Positions 1-7,342 of a stretch of 34,173 bases of DNA are shown piece after piece (the stretch's first letter is position 1; every line of letters starts with the position of its first letter). The notes under the pieces were generated by a model. The model was not told where the DNA came from. It searched no databases and worked only from the letters and a program-made list of their open reading frames with translations. The position numbers and the translations under genes were made by a program. The DNA is taken from assembly GCA_900314195.1 (NCBI GenBank), contig OMUH01000035.1, positions 1 to 34,173 of the forward strand, written 5' to 3'. This DNA is from an uncultured Prevotella sp. (GTDB lineage Bacteria > Bacteroidota > Bacteroidia > Bacteroidales > Bacteroidaceae).

Positions 1-66
1 ACGCGTTGATTATATTCTTGCTTGTCATTAGGCGCATATACAATTATCTAAAAAATCAGCATGTTT

Positions 67-149
67 TGTTGGCAAGATATTTCGCAACGTGTAGGGGCCG
101 CGCCCCGTGCCGGCCCACAAGAACTGTCATAACCGCTGAAAATAATCGT
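67..149. repeat. Single copy of the 82-bp GC-rich repeat unit
   Basis: This stretch matches, nearly base for base, the unit tandemly repeated at 33884-34173: a GTTGGCAAGATATTTCGC segment, then GTGTAGGGGCCGCGCCCC, GTGCCGGCCC and CATAACCGCTGAAAATAATC. It differs from the tandem units at a few bases after GGCCCACAA. It contains the short self-complementary core GGGGC-CGC-GCCCC. The copies lie at opposite ends of the window in the same orientation, so the window is bounded by one repeat family. Reading frames crossing it look like artefacts of GC-rich repeat DNA. Confidence 0.9.
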
Positions 150-269
150 ATGCGTTTTGATGTTTCGGTTATAATATTAAAATCAGTCGAACATTGTTTC
201 AGGGCCGGCACAAGGCACGGTCCCTGCAAAAGGATGAAAATATATCTTATTGGATGTTTGCGGATATTC
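91..269. repeat. Inverted-arm (MITE/REP-like) element, copy A
   Basis: Left arm 91-116 and right arm 202-227 are reverse complements at 21 of 26 positions, both ending in GTGCCGGCCC / GGGCCGGCAC. The interior of about 85 nt is AT-rich and has no convincing gene. Right of the right arm, 225-269 (TGCAAAAGG...GGATGTTTGCGGATATTC) is closely repeated at 19861-19905 in the same position relative to copy B. The right arm 202-227 is an exact 26-nt reverse-complement match to 19711-19736. Arms, AT-rich core and lack of coding suggest a small non-autonomous palindromic element; mobility is inferred. Confidence 0.75.
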
Positions 270-278
270 ATTAAAACA

Positions 279-327
279 GATTACGATTTCACAAACTTGT
301 GGTTCACAAGTTTGTGAAATCGTAATC
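279..327. promoter_or_regulatory. Perfect 23-bp inverted repeat, putative operator
   Basis: Arms 279-301 and 305-327 are perfect reverse complements around a 3-nt GTT loop; the core reads CACAAACTTGTG / CACAAGTTTGTG. The right arm contains the TTTG used as the candidate -33 element of the downstream ATPase gene, so a protein bound here would block or steer polymerase. The loop is too short for an invertible promoter. As RNA it would form a hairpin, but it lies upstream of the predicted transcription start, so a DNA-level role is favoured. Confidence 0.7.
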
Positions 328-342
328 TTCTTATTATCTTTG
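311..342 (+). promoter_or_regulatory. Bacteroides-type promoter of the AAA+ ATPase gene
   Basis: TTTG at 311-314 and TATCTTTG at 335-342 are separated by 20 nt, matching the Bacteroidota sigma consensus TTTG-N19-21-TAnnTTTG. Transcription would start about 25 nt before the ATG at 374. The -33 element is inside the inverted repeat 279-327. Confidence 0.65.
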
Positions 343-373
343 CAATAGAAAAAACTAAAAAAAATACGGGAAA

Positions 374-1504
374 ATGGCAGACAGTTTTGTTTATGGCAGA
401 GCGGTTTCTGAAGACAACTTTATAGGCAGGGAAAAAGAAACGAAACTGCTTGAGGATAATTTCAACGGCGGTATAAACACAATACTCATCTCGCCGCGCC
501 GGTGGGGTAAAACCTCACTTGTCAACCACGTGTGCCGGCATATTGACAAAAAAGATTTGCTGATAGTAAAGCTCGACATCTTCGGCTGCAAAAGCGAATA
601 TGAGTTTTACAATCTGCTCGCATCAGCTGTGCTTCAGCAGACAGCAAGCACACGCGAGCTGTGGCTGGACGAAGCACGCGACTTTCTGTACCGTCTGTCG
701 CCAAAAATATCCATATCACCAGACCCAAACTCAGAATACAGTATCAGCCTGGGCATCACGCCCAAGACACACAGCTATCAGCAGGTGCTCGCCCTGGCCG
801 AAAACATAGCATTAAAGAAAAAGAAACATATCGTTATCTGTATTGACGAGTTTCAACAGGCTGGCGAATGGCCTGACTCTAAAGCCATACAGGGACGGCT
901 GCGCTCAGTGTGGCAACTGCAAGAGCACGTATCTTATTGTCTATACGGCAGTAAAAGACACCTTATGACAAATATATTTGCTGACCGCAGCATGCCTTTC
1001 TATCAGTTCGGTGACATTATATGGCTGCAAAAGATACAGAAAAGCGAATGGATTCCATACATTACGAGGCAGTTTGCCGCAGCAGGACGGTATGTATCCG
1101 ACAGCACAGCCGGAAAGATTTGCGACACCGTAGACTGCTGTTCCTCATACGTTCAGCAACTGGCGCGTTACCTGCTGTTGCAGACGCCAAAGGGAGGAAA
1201 AGCCGGCAGTAAAGAATTCCAGAACGCCGTTGAGCAATTGCTCGAGACTAACGAAATGCTTTTCATGCAGATGGTAGAACCACTGTCAGCCTATCAGATG
1301 AACTTTCTGCGTGCTGTGGCATCAGGCCATCACGACGGGTTCAACGAGCAAGAAATACGCAACGGGTTCAACCTTGGCAGTCCGTCAAACATAGTAAGAC
1401 TGAAAAACGCACTGACAGAAAAAGACATTATATATGTGGAAATGAAAAAGACTTACTTTTCCGACCCTGTTTTCAAAATATGGTTTTCAAAAAGATTTCT
1501 GTAA
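374..1504 (+). CDS. AAA+ ATPase of the archaeal-ATPase-like family
   Basis: This 376-residue protein is a P-loop ATPase. The Walker A loop is SPRRWGKTS at residues 40-48, a form typical of this family, with Trp just before GKT. Walker B is VICIDEF with Asp158-Glu159. The C-terminal ~100 residues, ending DPVFKIWFSKRF, resemble the winged-helix/nuclease-like tail of Bacteroidota and archaeal ATPases of this type. There is no signal peptide, so it is cytoplasmic. Family members occur in many copies in Bacteroidota genomes, often alone; no client is established and no toxin, nuclease or transposase partner is adjacent. It is monocistronic, preceded by a strong promoter overlapped by a perfect inverted repeat, and converges with the MATE gene 42 bp away. 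The ATPase call is firm; the biological role is unknown. Confidence 0.85.
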   Translation: MADSFVYGRAVSEDNFIGREKETKLLEDNFNGGINTILISPRRWGKTSLVNHVCRHIDKKDLLIVKLDIFGCKSEYEFYNLLASAVLQQTASTRELWLDEARDFLYRLSPKISISPDPNSEYSISLGITPKTHSYQQVLALAENIALKKKKHIVICIDEFQQAGEWPDSKAIQGRLRSVWQLQEHVSYCLYGSKRHLMTNIFADRSMPFYQFGDIIWLQKIQKSEWIPYITRQFAAAGRYVSDSTAGKICDTVDCCSSYVQQLARYLLLQTPKGGKAGSKEFQNAVEQLLETNEMLFMQMVEPLSAYQMNFLRAVASGHHDGFNEQEIRNGFNLGSPSNIVRLKNALTEKDIIYVEMKKTYFSDPVFKIWFSKRFL

Positions 1505-1546
1505 TCATCCGCTGTATCTGCGTGGCAGCATAAAAAAATTTATTCT

Positions 1547-2941
1547 TTATTCGCTGCCAGTGCCCTTGCTGACGCTGAACCCTTTCATCCAGTTGCCGAG
1601 GAGAAGCCTCAGCAGGAACAGCAGTCCTCTGACGGTCAGCTCTGTGGCCATGGCTATCCACACGCCCTTGAGACCCATACTCTGCGACAGCCACCATGCC
1701 AGCGACAGACGGACGAGCCACATCGAGCACAAGTTGATGGCTGCGGGCCGCAGCGTGTCGCCGGCACCCACACACACGCTGTAGGTGACTATGGACGCGG
1801 CGAAAAACGGTTCGGCAAAGGCTTCTATGCGCAGCACCTCAACGCCAAGGGTCTTAATGGCGTCTACCGGCGTGAGGGCTGCCATCATCTCGGGCGCAAG
1901 CACATACATGACAGCGCCCATGAAAGCCATGACGAGCATGCCCGTGCCCACAGACAGCCGTGCAAAGCTGCGGCAGAGGTCGTGACGGCCGGCACCGTGT
2001 GTCTGTCCTACGAGGGTGGTGGCAGCGTCGCCGATGCCGTAGCCAGGCATATAGCACAGGCTCTCGGCCGTTATGGCAAAGGAGTTGGCGGCAATGGCGA
2101 TATTGCCAAGCGGCGCCACAATGAGCGTGCTGACAATCTGCGCACCGCTCATGAGCACTGACTGGACGGCTATGGGGCCGGAGATGCGTGCGGCATTGCG
2201 CAGATACTGCCAGTCCCACCGGAAAGGGTCACGGTCGTTGTGAAGGGCAAGCATGCTGTTGCGCATGGTGACAAAAAAGGCCATGACGAAAGACGTCACG
2301 ACATAGCTTGCCGCCGTGCCGAGAGCGGCGCCCACGACACCCATCTCAAGGATATATATAAAAAGATAGTTGAATACGACGTCGAGGGCACAGTTGGCGA
2401 TGGCCATTGCCGACGGCACGCGCATGTCGCCGGCGCACTTCAGCATTGACGAGCTCATGTGAAACAGAAGCACGAACGGCATGGCCAGCGAATAGATGAG
2501 GAAATAGGCTGCTGACGAGCCTGCGATGTCGGCACCGCCGCCGAGCCAGAAGGGCAGCCGTGAATGGATGGAGCAGCCGATGAGGAGCATCAGCATGCTG
2601 AACACAAGACCGGAAGTGAGACCGTGACGGAGCACCTGTCTGGCACGACGGAAGTCACTGGCCCCGATAAAGTGAGCCACCTGCACGGAGAAACCGGTGG
2701 AAAAGGCACTCATCACCGACCCCATGAGCCACGTCGTTGACTCTACGAGGCCTATGCTTGCCGAGGCACTCGCACCGAGATGGCCCACCATGGCAGCATC
2801 GATGAAAAACATCAGCACCGACGTTACCTGCGCGAGCATCGACGGTATGCTGAGCCCCACGATAAGGCTTAGCTTATCGCGTCCTGACAGTGCCCGGCCA
2901 CCGCGTATGTTGGCCAACAAGCGGTCTGTGGTCTTGCTCAT
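1547..2941 (-). CDS. MATE-family multidrug/Na+ antiporter
   Basis: A 464-residue, highly hydrophobic protein with about 12 predicted membrane segments, arranged as two related halves as in MATE (NorM/DinF) exporters. Typical features are the N-terminal LIVGLSIPSMLAQVTS helix, DAAMVGHLGA and the mid-protein GPIAVQSVLMSGAQ start of the second half. The family exports cationic drugs or metabolites using Na+ or H+ gradients; substrate cannot be told from sequence. The start ATG at 2941 gives MSKTTDRLL ahead of helix 1, and length is normal. It follows the FKBP gene by 34 bp on the same strand, so they are probably co-transcribed. A weak 7-bp stem (1523-1529 with 1553-1559) spans its stop codon but lacks a good U-tract. 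Confidence 0.9.
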   Translation of the reverse strand: MSKTTDRLLANIRGGRALSGRDKLSLIVGLSIPSMLAQVTSVLMFFIDAAMVGHLGASASASIGLVESTTWLMGSVMSAFSTGFSVQVAHFIGASDFRRARQVLRHGLTSGLVFSMLMLLIGCSIHSRLPFWLGGGADIAGSSAAYFLIYSLAMPFVLLFHMSSSMLKCAGDMRVPSAMAIANCALDVVFNYLFIYILEMGVVGAALGTAASYVVTSFVMAFFVTMRNSMLALHNDRDPFRWDWQYLRNAARISGPIAVQSVLMSGAQIVSTLIVAPLGNIAIAANSFAITAESLCYMPGYGIGDAATTLVGQTHGAGRHDLCRSFARLSVGTGMLVMAFMGAVMYVLAPEMMAALTPVDAIKTLGVEVLRIEAFAEPFFAASIVTYSVCVGAGDTLRPAAINLCSMWLVRLSLAWWLSQSMGLKGVWIAMATELTVRGLLFLLRLLLGNWMKGFSVSKGTGSE

Positions 2942-2975
2942 AAAAAAATAAATTATTTCTCTCTCGTTTAATAAA

Positions 2976-3653
2976 TCATCTCACCACGGGCAGCGCATGT
3001 CCTGCTTGACTGCTGGCAACAAGCTCAATGTCGAACACCAGCGTTGAGTAGGCCGGAATGGTTATTGAGCCTGAGGTTTTGTCTTTGGTACCGTAAGCAA
3101 GCGTATAAGGAATATACACCTTCCAGCGGTCGCCGGCATGCATGTGCATCAGCGCGGTGGTAAAACCATCTACAAGTCTGCTGACAAGGAAACGCACCGG
3201 ACGTGCCGTCTCGACATCCAGATTACCGGTATAGCTCTGGTCGAACACGCGTCCGAGCTCACTGTCGCTGCTCTCAGTATATGATGCCGAGCGCAACAGC
3301 CAGCCGCGATAGTTGACAAGAACGCTGTCTGTATACAACGTAGACTCCGTGCCACTGCCCCGCTGAAGCACCTTGACGACGATGCTGTTGGAAACCGTCT
3401 GCGGCACGCCGCTACTCAAGGAGAAATTCTTCAGGACAAACATATCTGTACTGTCAGAAGCCTGTGAGGCTGAAGCATATTTGGCATTAAAAAACTGCGT
3501 GTTCACATTCTGCCAGTCGGCAAACTCCTCGGTGGCATCGTTTTTCTCACTGCACGAGGTCATGGCAAAGACTGCTGCGAACGCAATAAGGCACGCCAGC
3601 AGCGATGCCGGCATGCCTTTCAAGCACTTCTTTTTGTTAGTTTTCTCAGTCAT
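2976..3653 (-). CDS. FKBP-type peptidyl-prolyl isomerase lipoprotein
   Basis: A 225-residue exported protein. The lysine-rich N-terminus and hydrophobic segment (about residues 17-32) end in a lipobox-like MTSC, with Cys34 as the likely lipidated residue; a periplasmic or outer-membrane anchor is expected. The C-terminal half is an FKBP domain: VLVNYRGWLL, VFDQSY, FTTALMHMHAGDRWKVYIP, LAYG and the closing STLVFDIELV strand. These match the FKBP fold and its substrate pocket. The likely role is folding of envelope proteins by proline isomerisation; the client is unknown. It lies between glyS and the MATE gene on the same strand. A terminator sits only 15 bp upstream, so expression may rely on readthrough or on an unseen promoter. 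Confidence 0.88.
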   Translation of the reverse strand: MTEKTNKKKCLKGMPASLLACLIAFAAVFAMTSCSEKNDATEEFADWQNVNTQFFNAKYASASQASDSTDMFVLKNFSLSSGVPQTVSNSIVVKVLQRGSGTESTLYTDSVLVNYRGWLLRSASYTESSDSELGRVFDQSYTGNLDVETARPVRFLVSRLVDGFTTALMHMHAGDRWKVYIPYTLAYGTKDKTSGSITIPAYSTLVFDIELVASSQAGHALPVVR

Positions 3654-3667
3654 TGTGTGTATTTGCT

Positions 3668-3702
3668 AAAAACGGGCAGGCCACGAAAAAGCCGGCCTGC
3701 CC
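3668..3702 (-). terminator. Rho-independent terminator behind glyS
   Basis: On the minus strand, arms GGGCAGGCC and GGCCTGCCC (3694-3702 and 3674-3682) form a perfect 9-bp stem followed by a T5 run (3668-3672). It lies 35 bp past the glyS stop and just ahead of the FKBP gene, so it may act as a partial terminator between them. Confidence 0.75.
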
Positions 3703-3736
3703 GCCAAAAGAAAATATTATTTCTGATTCATGCTGT

Positions 3737-5302
3737 TTATTTGTCAAAAGCGCTGATGGTCTTTGACAACTTCTTCAGCAGGGATGTTATGCTGACACGC
3801 TCCTCGATAATCTCGCGGAGCTTCTCAACGGGTACACGCTCCTGCTTCATACTGTCGCGATAACGCAGTGTGACGGTGTTGTCTTCAAGTGTCTGGCCGT
3901 CGACGGTGACACAGAACGGTGTGCCGATGGCATCCTGACGGCGATAGCGCTTGCCGATAGAATCTTTCGACTCTATATGTGTGGTGAAATGGAACTTCAG
4001 CTCATCAACGATTTCCTGTGCCTTCTCAGGCAGGCCGTCTTTGTTGACAAGCGGCAGCACGGCGCATTTGATTGGCGCGAGAGCCTCCGGCAATGCGAGC
4101 ACAACACGTGAGGTGCCGTTCTCAAGCTGTTCTTCCTTATAAGAATGACACATCACAGAAAGGAACATTCTGTCAACACCTATTGATGTCTCAACATCGT
4201 AAGGAACATAGCTCTCATTGGTGTCAGGATCAAAATAGCGCATCTTGGTGCCGGAATATTTCTCGTGCTGGCTGAGGTCATAGTTCGTACGTGAGTGGAT
4301 GCCCTCTACCTCCTTGAAGCCGAACGGCATACGGAACTCAATGTCTGTAGCGGCATTGGCATAGAAGGCAAGCTTCTCATGGTCGTGGAAGCGATAGTTC
4401 TCATCACCCATACCAAGCGTCTTATGCCATGCCAGACGGGCTTTCTTCCAATATTCGAACCACTTCATCTCTGTGCCCGGCTGGCAGAAGAACTGCATCT
4501 CCATCTGCTCAAACTCACGCATGCGGAACACAAACTGACGCGCTACAATCTCATTGCGGAAGGCCTTGCCTATCTGCGCAATGCCAAAAGGCAGCTTCTG
4601 GCGAGTGGTGCGCTGAACGTTAAGGAAGTTGACGAAAATGCCCTGCGCCGTCTCCGGACGAAGATATATCTTGTTTGTAGCACCGGCCGTCGAGCCTACC
4701 TCTGTGGAGAACATAAGGTTGAACTGACGCACATCGGTCCAGTTCTTCGTGCCGCTGATAGGGTCAACGATGCCCTCGTCGATGATTATCTGCTTGAGAG
4801 CATCAAGGTCCGGTCCCTGCATGGCAGCAGTGTAACGGGCGTGAAGGTCATCGCGTTTCTTCTGATGGGCGAGGACACGAGGATTGGTGGCGCGGAACTT
4901 TGCCTCATCAAAAGCATCGCCAAATTTCTTGCGGGCCTTGGCAACTTCCTTGTCTATCTTCTCTTCATATTTGGCTATCTGATCTTCTATGAGGTTATCG
5001 GCACGATAGCGTTTCTTGGAATCACGGTTGTCGATAAGCGGATCATTAAAGGCATCTACATGGCCTGATGCCTTCCAGACAGTAGGATTCATGAAGATTG
5101 ACGCGTCAATGCCTACGATGTTATTGTGAAGCAACACCATTGAGTCCCACCAGTATTTCTTTATGTTGTTTTTCAGCTCTACTCCATTTGGTCCGTAGTC
5201 ATAGACTGCTGCCAGTCCCTCCGGATAAATTTCAGAACTCGGAAAGACAAAGCCGTATTCCTTGCAGTGGCTAACAATCTTCTTGAAATTATCTTCTGCC
5301 AT
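3737..5302 (-). CDS. glyS: Glycyl-tRNA synthetase (dimeric, archaeal/eukaryotic type)
   Basis: This 521-residue class II synthetase charges tRNA-Gly with glycine in the cytoplasm. Recognisable parts are the N-terminal FVFPSSEIYPEG and YDYGPNGVELKNN segments, the glycine-site RPETAQG, motif 2 FRNEI followed by RMREFEQMEMQFF, motif 3 around SIGVDRMFLSVM, and a C-terminal anticodon-binding domain from about residue 410. It is the alpha2 type, not the bacterial alpha2beta2 GlyQS type, as expected in Bacteroidota. Length is normal, and the ATG at 5302 places MAEDNFKKIVSHCKEYGF before the conserved start. It has its own candidate promoter (5409-5442), a structured leader (5349-5402) and a terminator downstream. 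Either glyS or glyQS symbols are used for this type. Confidence 0.96.
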   Translation of the reverse strand: MAEDNFKKIVSHCKEYGFVFPSSEIYPEGLAAVYDYGPNGVELKNNIKKYWWDSMVLLHNNIVGIDASIFMNPTVWKASGHVDAFNDPLIDNRDSKKRYRADNLIEDQIAKYEEKIDKEVAKARKKFGDAFDEAKFRATNPRVLAHQKKRDDLHARYTAAMQGPDLDALKQIIIDEGIVDPISGTKNWTDVRQFNLMFSTEVGSTAGATNKIYLRPETAQGIFVNFLNVQRTTRQKLPFGIAQIGKAFRNEIVARQFVFRMREFEQMEMQFFCQPGTEMKWFEYWKKARLAWHKTLGMGDENYRFHDHEKLAFYANAATDIEFRMPFGFKEVEGIHSRTNYDLSQHEKYSGTKMRYFDPDTNESYVPYDVETSIGVDRMFLSVMCHSYKEEQLENGTSRVVLALPEALAPIKCAVLPLVNKDGLPEKAQEIVDELKFHFTTHIESKDSIGKRYRRQDAIGTPFCVTVDGQTLEDNTVTLRYRDSMKQERVPVEKLREIIEERVSITSLLKKLSKTISAFDK

Positions 5303-5348
5303 TTTTCTTAAATGTGTAAATGATATGTTGTTAATTGATATTCATTAT

Positions 5349-5402
5349 CGGAAAAAGACCAGCCCGGCGTGTTTTCTCACCACAGGGCTAATGGCCTTTC
5401 CG
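5349..5402 (-). promoter_or_regulatory. Structured 5' leader hairpin of glyS
   Basis: On the minus strand the leader folds as CGGAAA-GGCCA-(TTA)-GCCC paired with GGGC-TGGTC-(TT)-TTTCCG, with an inner GTG/CAC stem. The 3' side contains T5, so a shorter version (GGCCA...GCCC / GGGC...TGGTC then TTTTT) looks like an intrinsic terminator. It begins almost at the predicted transcription start and lies about 45 nt before the ATG. It could be an attenuator or a 5'-stabilising hairpin. No T-box signature is visible. Confidence 0.5.
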
Positions 5403-5408
5403 GATATG

Positions 5409-5442
5409 CAAAGTTACAATTTATTTTTTTATAATTGCCAAA
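5409..5442 (-). promoter_or_regulatory. Candidate glyS promoter
   Basis: On the minus strand TAACTTTG (5409-5416) matches the -7 consensus; TTTG at 5439-5442 lies 22 nt upstream, slightly longer than usual. The start would fall near 5402, at the base of the leader hairpin. Confidence 0.5.
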
Positions 5443-5617
5443 TTATCAGTTTCTTTTGCTTACATTAACGTCAGCCGGCAGAGCTTTTTCAGCAATAAAC
5501 AAAAAAAACGTGTATAAAGCCGTGAACGATAATCCACACCTTTATACACGCAAATATGATAACCTGGTTATAAAACCAGAAAATCTCGGCTATGACTTAC
5601 TTAAAAAGAACTTTATA

Positions 5618-5905
5618 TTACTGGGCAATGATAACCTTTGTAGCGTTCTTCAGAGTCTCTTTAGCCTGCTTCATCTGTTCGTTGATGGCAACGATCTCAG
5701 CCTTATCCTTCTCGATGCCAGCCTTGTGGTTCTCGATAGACTGGTTCAGCTCCTGGATCTTTGCTGCTGCGGCGTTGAAGTCGTAAACAGTGCCATTAGC
5801 TGTTGACTGGATGAATGTGTTCTTAGCGTCCTGATCGTTGTCAGACTGTGCGAAGCCCATTGTGGCAGCGCATACCAATGCAAGTGTTAAAACTACTTTC
5901 TTCAT
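5618..5905 (-). CDS. Small exported coiled-coil protein, function unknown
   Basis: A 95-residue protein. The first ~20 residues (MKKVVLTLALVCAATMGFAQ) are a clear signal peptide, with likely cleavage after FAQ. The mature ~75 residues contain no Cys and, from about residue 45, form a charged amphipathic helix (KIQELNQSIENHKAGIEKDK and on) likely to make a coiled coil. It would be periplasmic or loosely surface associated. It is not a recognised family to me; size and make-up vaguely recall OmpH/Skp-like or Lpp-like small helical envelope proteins, but no specific motif supports that. It has a near-perfect promoter at 6001-6032 and an ~85-nt leader. It diverges from the esterase gene. Confidence 0.75.
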   Translation of the reverse strand: MKKVVLTLALVCAATMGFAQSDNDQDAKNTFIQSTANGTVYDFNAAAAKIQELNQSIENHKAGIEKDKAEIVAINEQMKQAKETLKNATKVIIAQ

Positions 5906-6000
5906 AATCTTGTTTTATATTTTATATAAGAATTAATACAAATTTTACAAAATTTATGACTACTGTTTCAATAAGACAATAAAACAGTATCTTTCACTTG

Positions 6001-6032
6001 CAAAAATAACTCCTTTATTTCAAAGTGCCAAA
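6001..6032 (-). promoter_or_regulatory. Promoter of the small exported protein gene
   Basis: On the minus strand TTTG (6029-6032), a 20-nt spacer and TATTTTTG (6001-6008) match the Bacteroidota consensus exactly. On the plus strand a separate TATTTTTG at 6071-6078 could serve the divergent esterase, with no clear -33 partner. Confidence 0.65.
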
Positions 6033-6101
6033 TTTTTTGATGATATTTTTTATATTACGTTTTTATTTGCTATTTTTGGAACTTTAAAATCTAAATTCTA
6101 T

Positions 6102-7199
6102 ATGCATTCATTTTTTTTTACATCACTGATGTTTTTTTTGATGCCTGCTTCCGGCGTTGCCTCCACGCCGATTGAACAGCAAGGCAATTTTTTCAATGCC
6201 GGCGACAGCCGCATTCAGTATGTGGGGCGCGTGAGGATGACCGCCGGGAACACTGCGGAGTTCAACTTCCCGGGAACGGTGATACGCACACGCTTCAACG
6301 GCACGTCAATAAAAATGATGTGCCGTCCGGAAACCGGATATTTCATGGCTGAGGTAGACGGCTGCAAGGCTTTCAAGATTGCTTTCTCCGGAAAGAAAGA
6401 CTCTGTGGTTACCGTAGCCGCCGGACTGCCATCAGGCACACATACGGTAAGGCTGATGTATGCCATAGAGGGGCTGTTCAGGCACCCGGAGTTCAGGGGA
6501 TTCATAACTGACGGTGACGCCAACCTGCTGGAGCCGGCACCGATGCCGGAAAGGAAAATTGAGTTTATCGGCAACTCAATAACATGCGGATACGGCATAG
6601 AAAGTGTTGTGGCATCGGATCCATTTGAAGACGAGACGGAAAATCATTATTACACGTATGCAAACCTTGTCAGCGACTCGCTGAACGCGCTGCACACGTC
6701 TATATCGCGCAGCGGCATCGGCGTTTACAGAAACTACAACGGGCCAAAGACGGGCGACAAGGAAAACATGCCGTGGCAATATGACTACACTCTGTTCAAC
6801 GACCACTCGCAGAAATGGGATTTCGCCAAGTGGACACCGCAGCTGGTGTGCATTAACCTCGGCACAAACGATCTGTCGACAAACAACTATGACATATCTT
6901 TATATGAGAAAGCATACCGCAATTTCCTTGCTACTGTGCGCTCGCGTTATCCGAAAGCCAAGATAGTATTGCTTACGGGACCGATGCTCGGAGAGAAAGA
7001 CAACAACGCTGAGAAAGACGCTCTTAACAAAATATGCCGCGATTTCAACAAGAAAGGTGACAAGAATGTTTACCGTTTTGACTTCTCTTTCCAGACCGGC
7101 GACCTCGGCTATGGCGCCAGCTGGCATCCGTCTTTGAAGCAACACCGCAAGATGGCTGCTGAGCTGACTCCGTTTCTCAGAAAGCTGATGGCGTGGTAA
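6102..7199 (+). CDS. Exported SGNH hydrolase, CE2-like carbohydrate esterase
   Basis: A 365-residue protein with a signal peptide (about residues 1-20, ending GVAS). Residues ~35-140 form the N-terminal beta-sandwich found in CE2 esterases (FNFPGTVIRTRFNGTSI, then MAEVDG). The C-terminal SGNH domain starts FIGNSITCGYG with nucleophile Ser159, has GTND at 254-257, and ends GASWHPSLKQH with His342. The usual Asp two residues before the His is replaced (Ser340-Trp341), consistent with the Ser-His dyad known for CE2 enzymes. The family removes acetyl groups from plant polysaccharides such as xylan or glucomannan; the substrate here is inferred. It is expected in the periplasm or outside. A terminator follows at 7225. 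No other polysaccharide-utilisation gene is adjacent. Confidence 0.85.
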   Translation: MHSFFFTSLMFFLMPASGVASTPIEQQGNFFNAGDSRIQYVGRVRMTAGNTAEFNFPGTVIRTRFNGTSIKMMCRPETGYFMAEVDGCKAFKIAFSGKKDSVVTVAAGLPSGTHTVRLMYAIEGLFRHPEFRGFITDGDANLLEPAPMPERKIEFIGNSITCGYGIESVVASDPFEDETENHYYTYANLVSDSLNALHTSISRSGIGVYRNYNGPKTGDKENMPWQYDYTLFNDHSQKWDFAKWTPQLVCINLGTNDLSTNNYDISLYEKAYRNFLATVRSRYPKAKIVLLTGPMLGEKDNNAEKDALNKICRDFNKKGDKNVYRFDFSFQTGDLGYGASWHPSLKQHRKMAAELTPFLRKLMAW

Positions 7200-7224
7200 T
7201 AAGAATACCGTACAGAAACAATAA

Positions 7225-7265
7225 GGGCCGCACACATTATATTATATAATGTATGCGGCCCTTTT
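7225..7265 (+). terminator. Strong intrinsic terminator after the esterase gene
   Basis: The 17-nt arms 7225-7241 (GGGCCGCACACATTATA) and 7245-7261 pair with one mismatch and are followed by TTTTGTTTTTT. It lies 25 bp past the esterase stop and may also help end the convergent topoisomerase transcript. Confidence 0.85.
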
Positions 7266-7342
7266 GTTTTTTCAAACACATTTTTCAAGCATATTTTTCA
7301 AACAAAATGCATTATACGCGAGCGTTATTACATTGTTCTGCT

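Noticed and set aside
6..317. Frames on both strands over the first 300 bases
   Set aside because: They cross the repeat unit and the inverted-arm element and include the palindrome; the content is explained by the repeats.
279..327. Invertible promoter flanked by inverted repeats
   Set aside because: Only 3 nt lie between the arms, so no promoter could flip, and no recombinase gene is nearby.
1523..1559. Terminator between the ATPase and MATE genes
   Set aside because: The 7-bp stem has a 23-nt loop containing the MATE stop codon and is not followed by a proper U-tract on either strand.
4295..5068. 257-codon frame opposite glyS
   Set aside because: It is an antisense shadow of the well-supported GlyRS gene, with no family resemblance.
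5349..5416. T-box riboswitch in the glyS leader
   Set aside because: No T-box sequence or specifier-loop arrangement is visible, the leader is short, and T-boxes are not typical of Bacteroidota.
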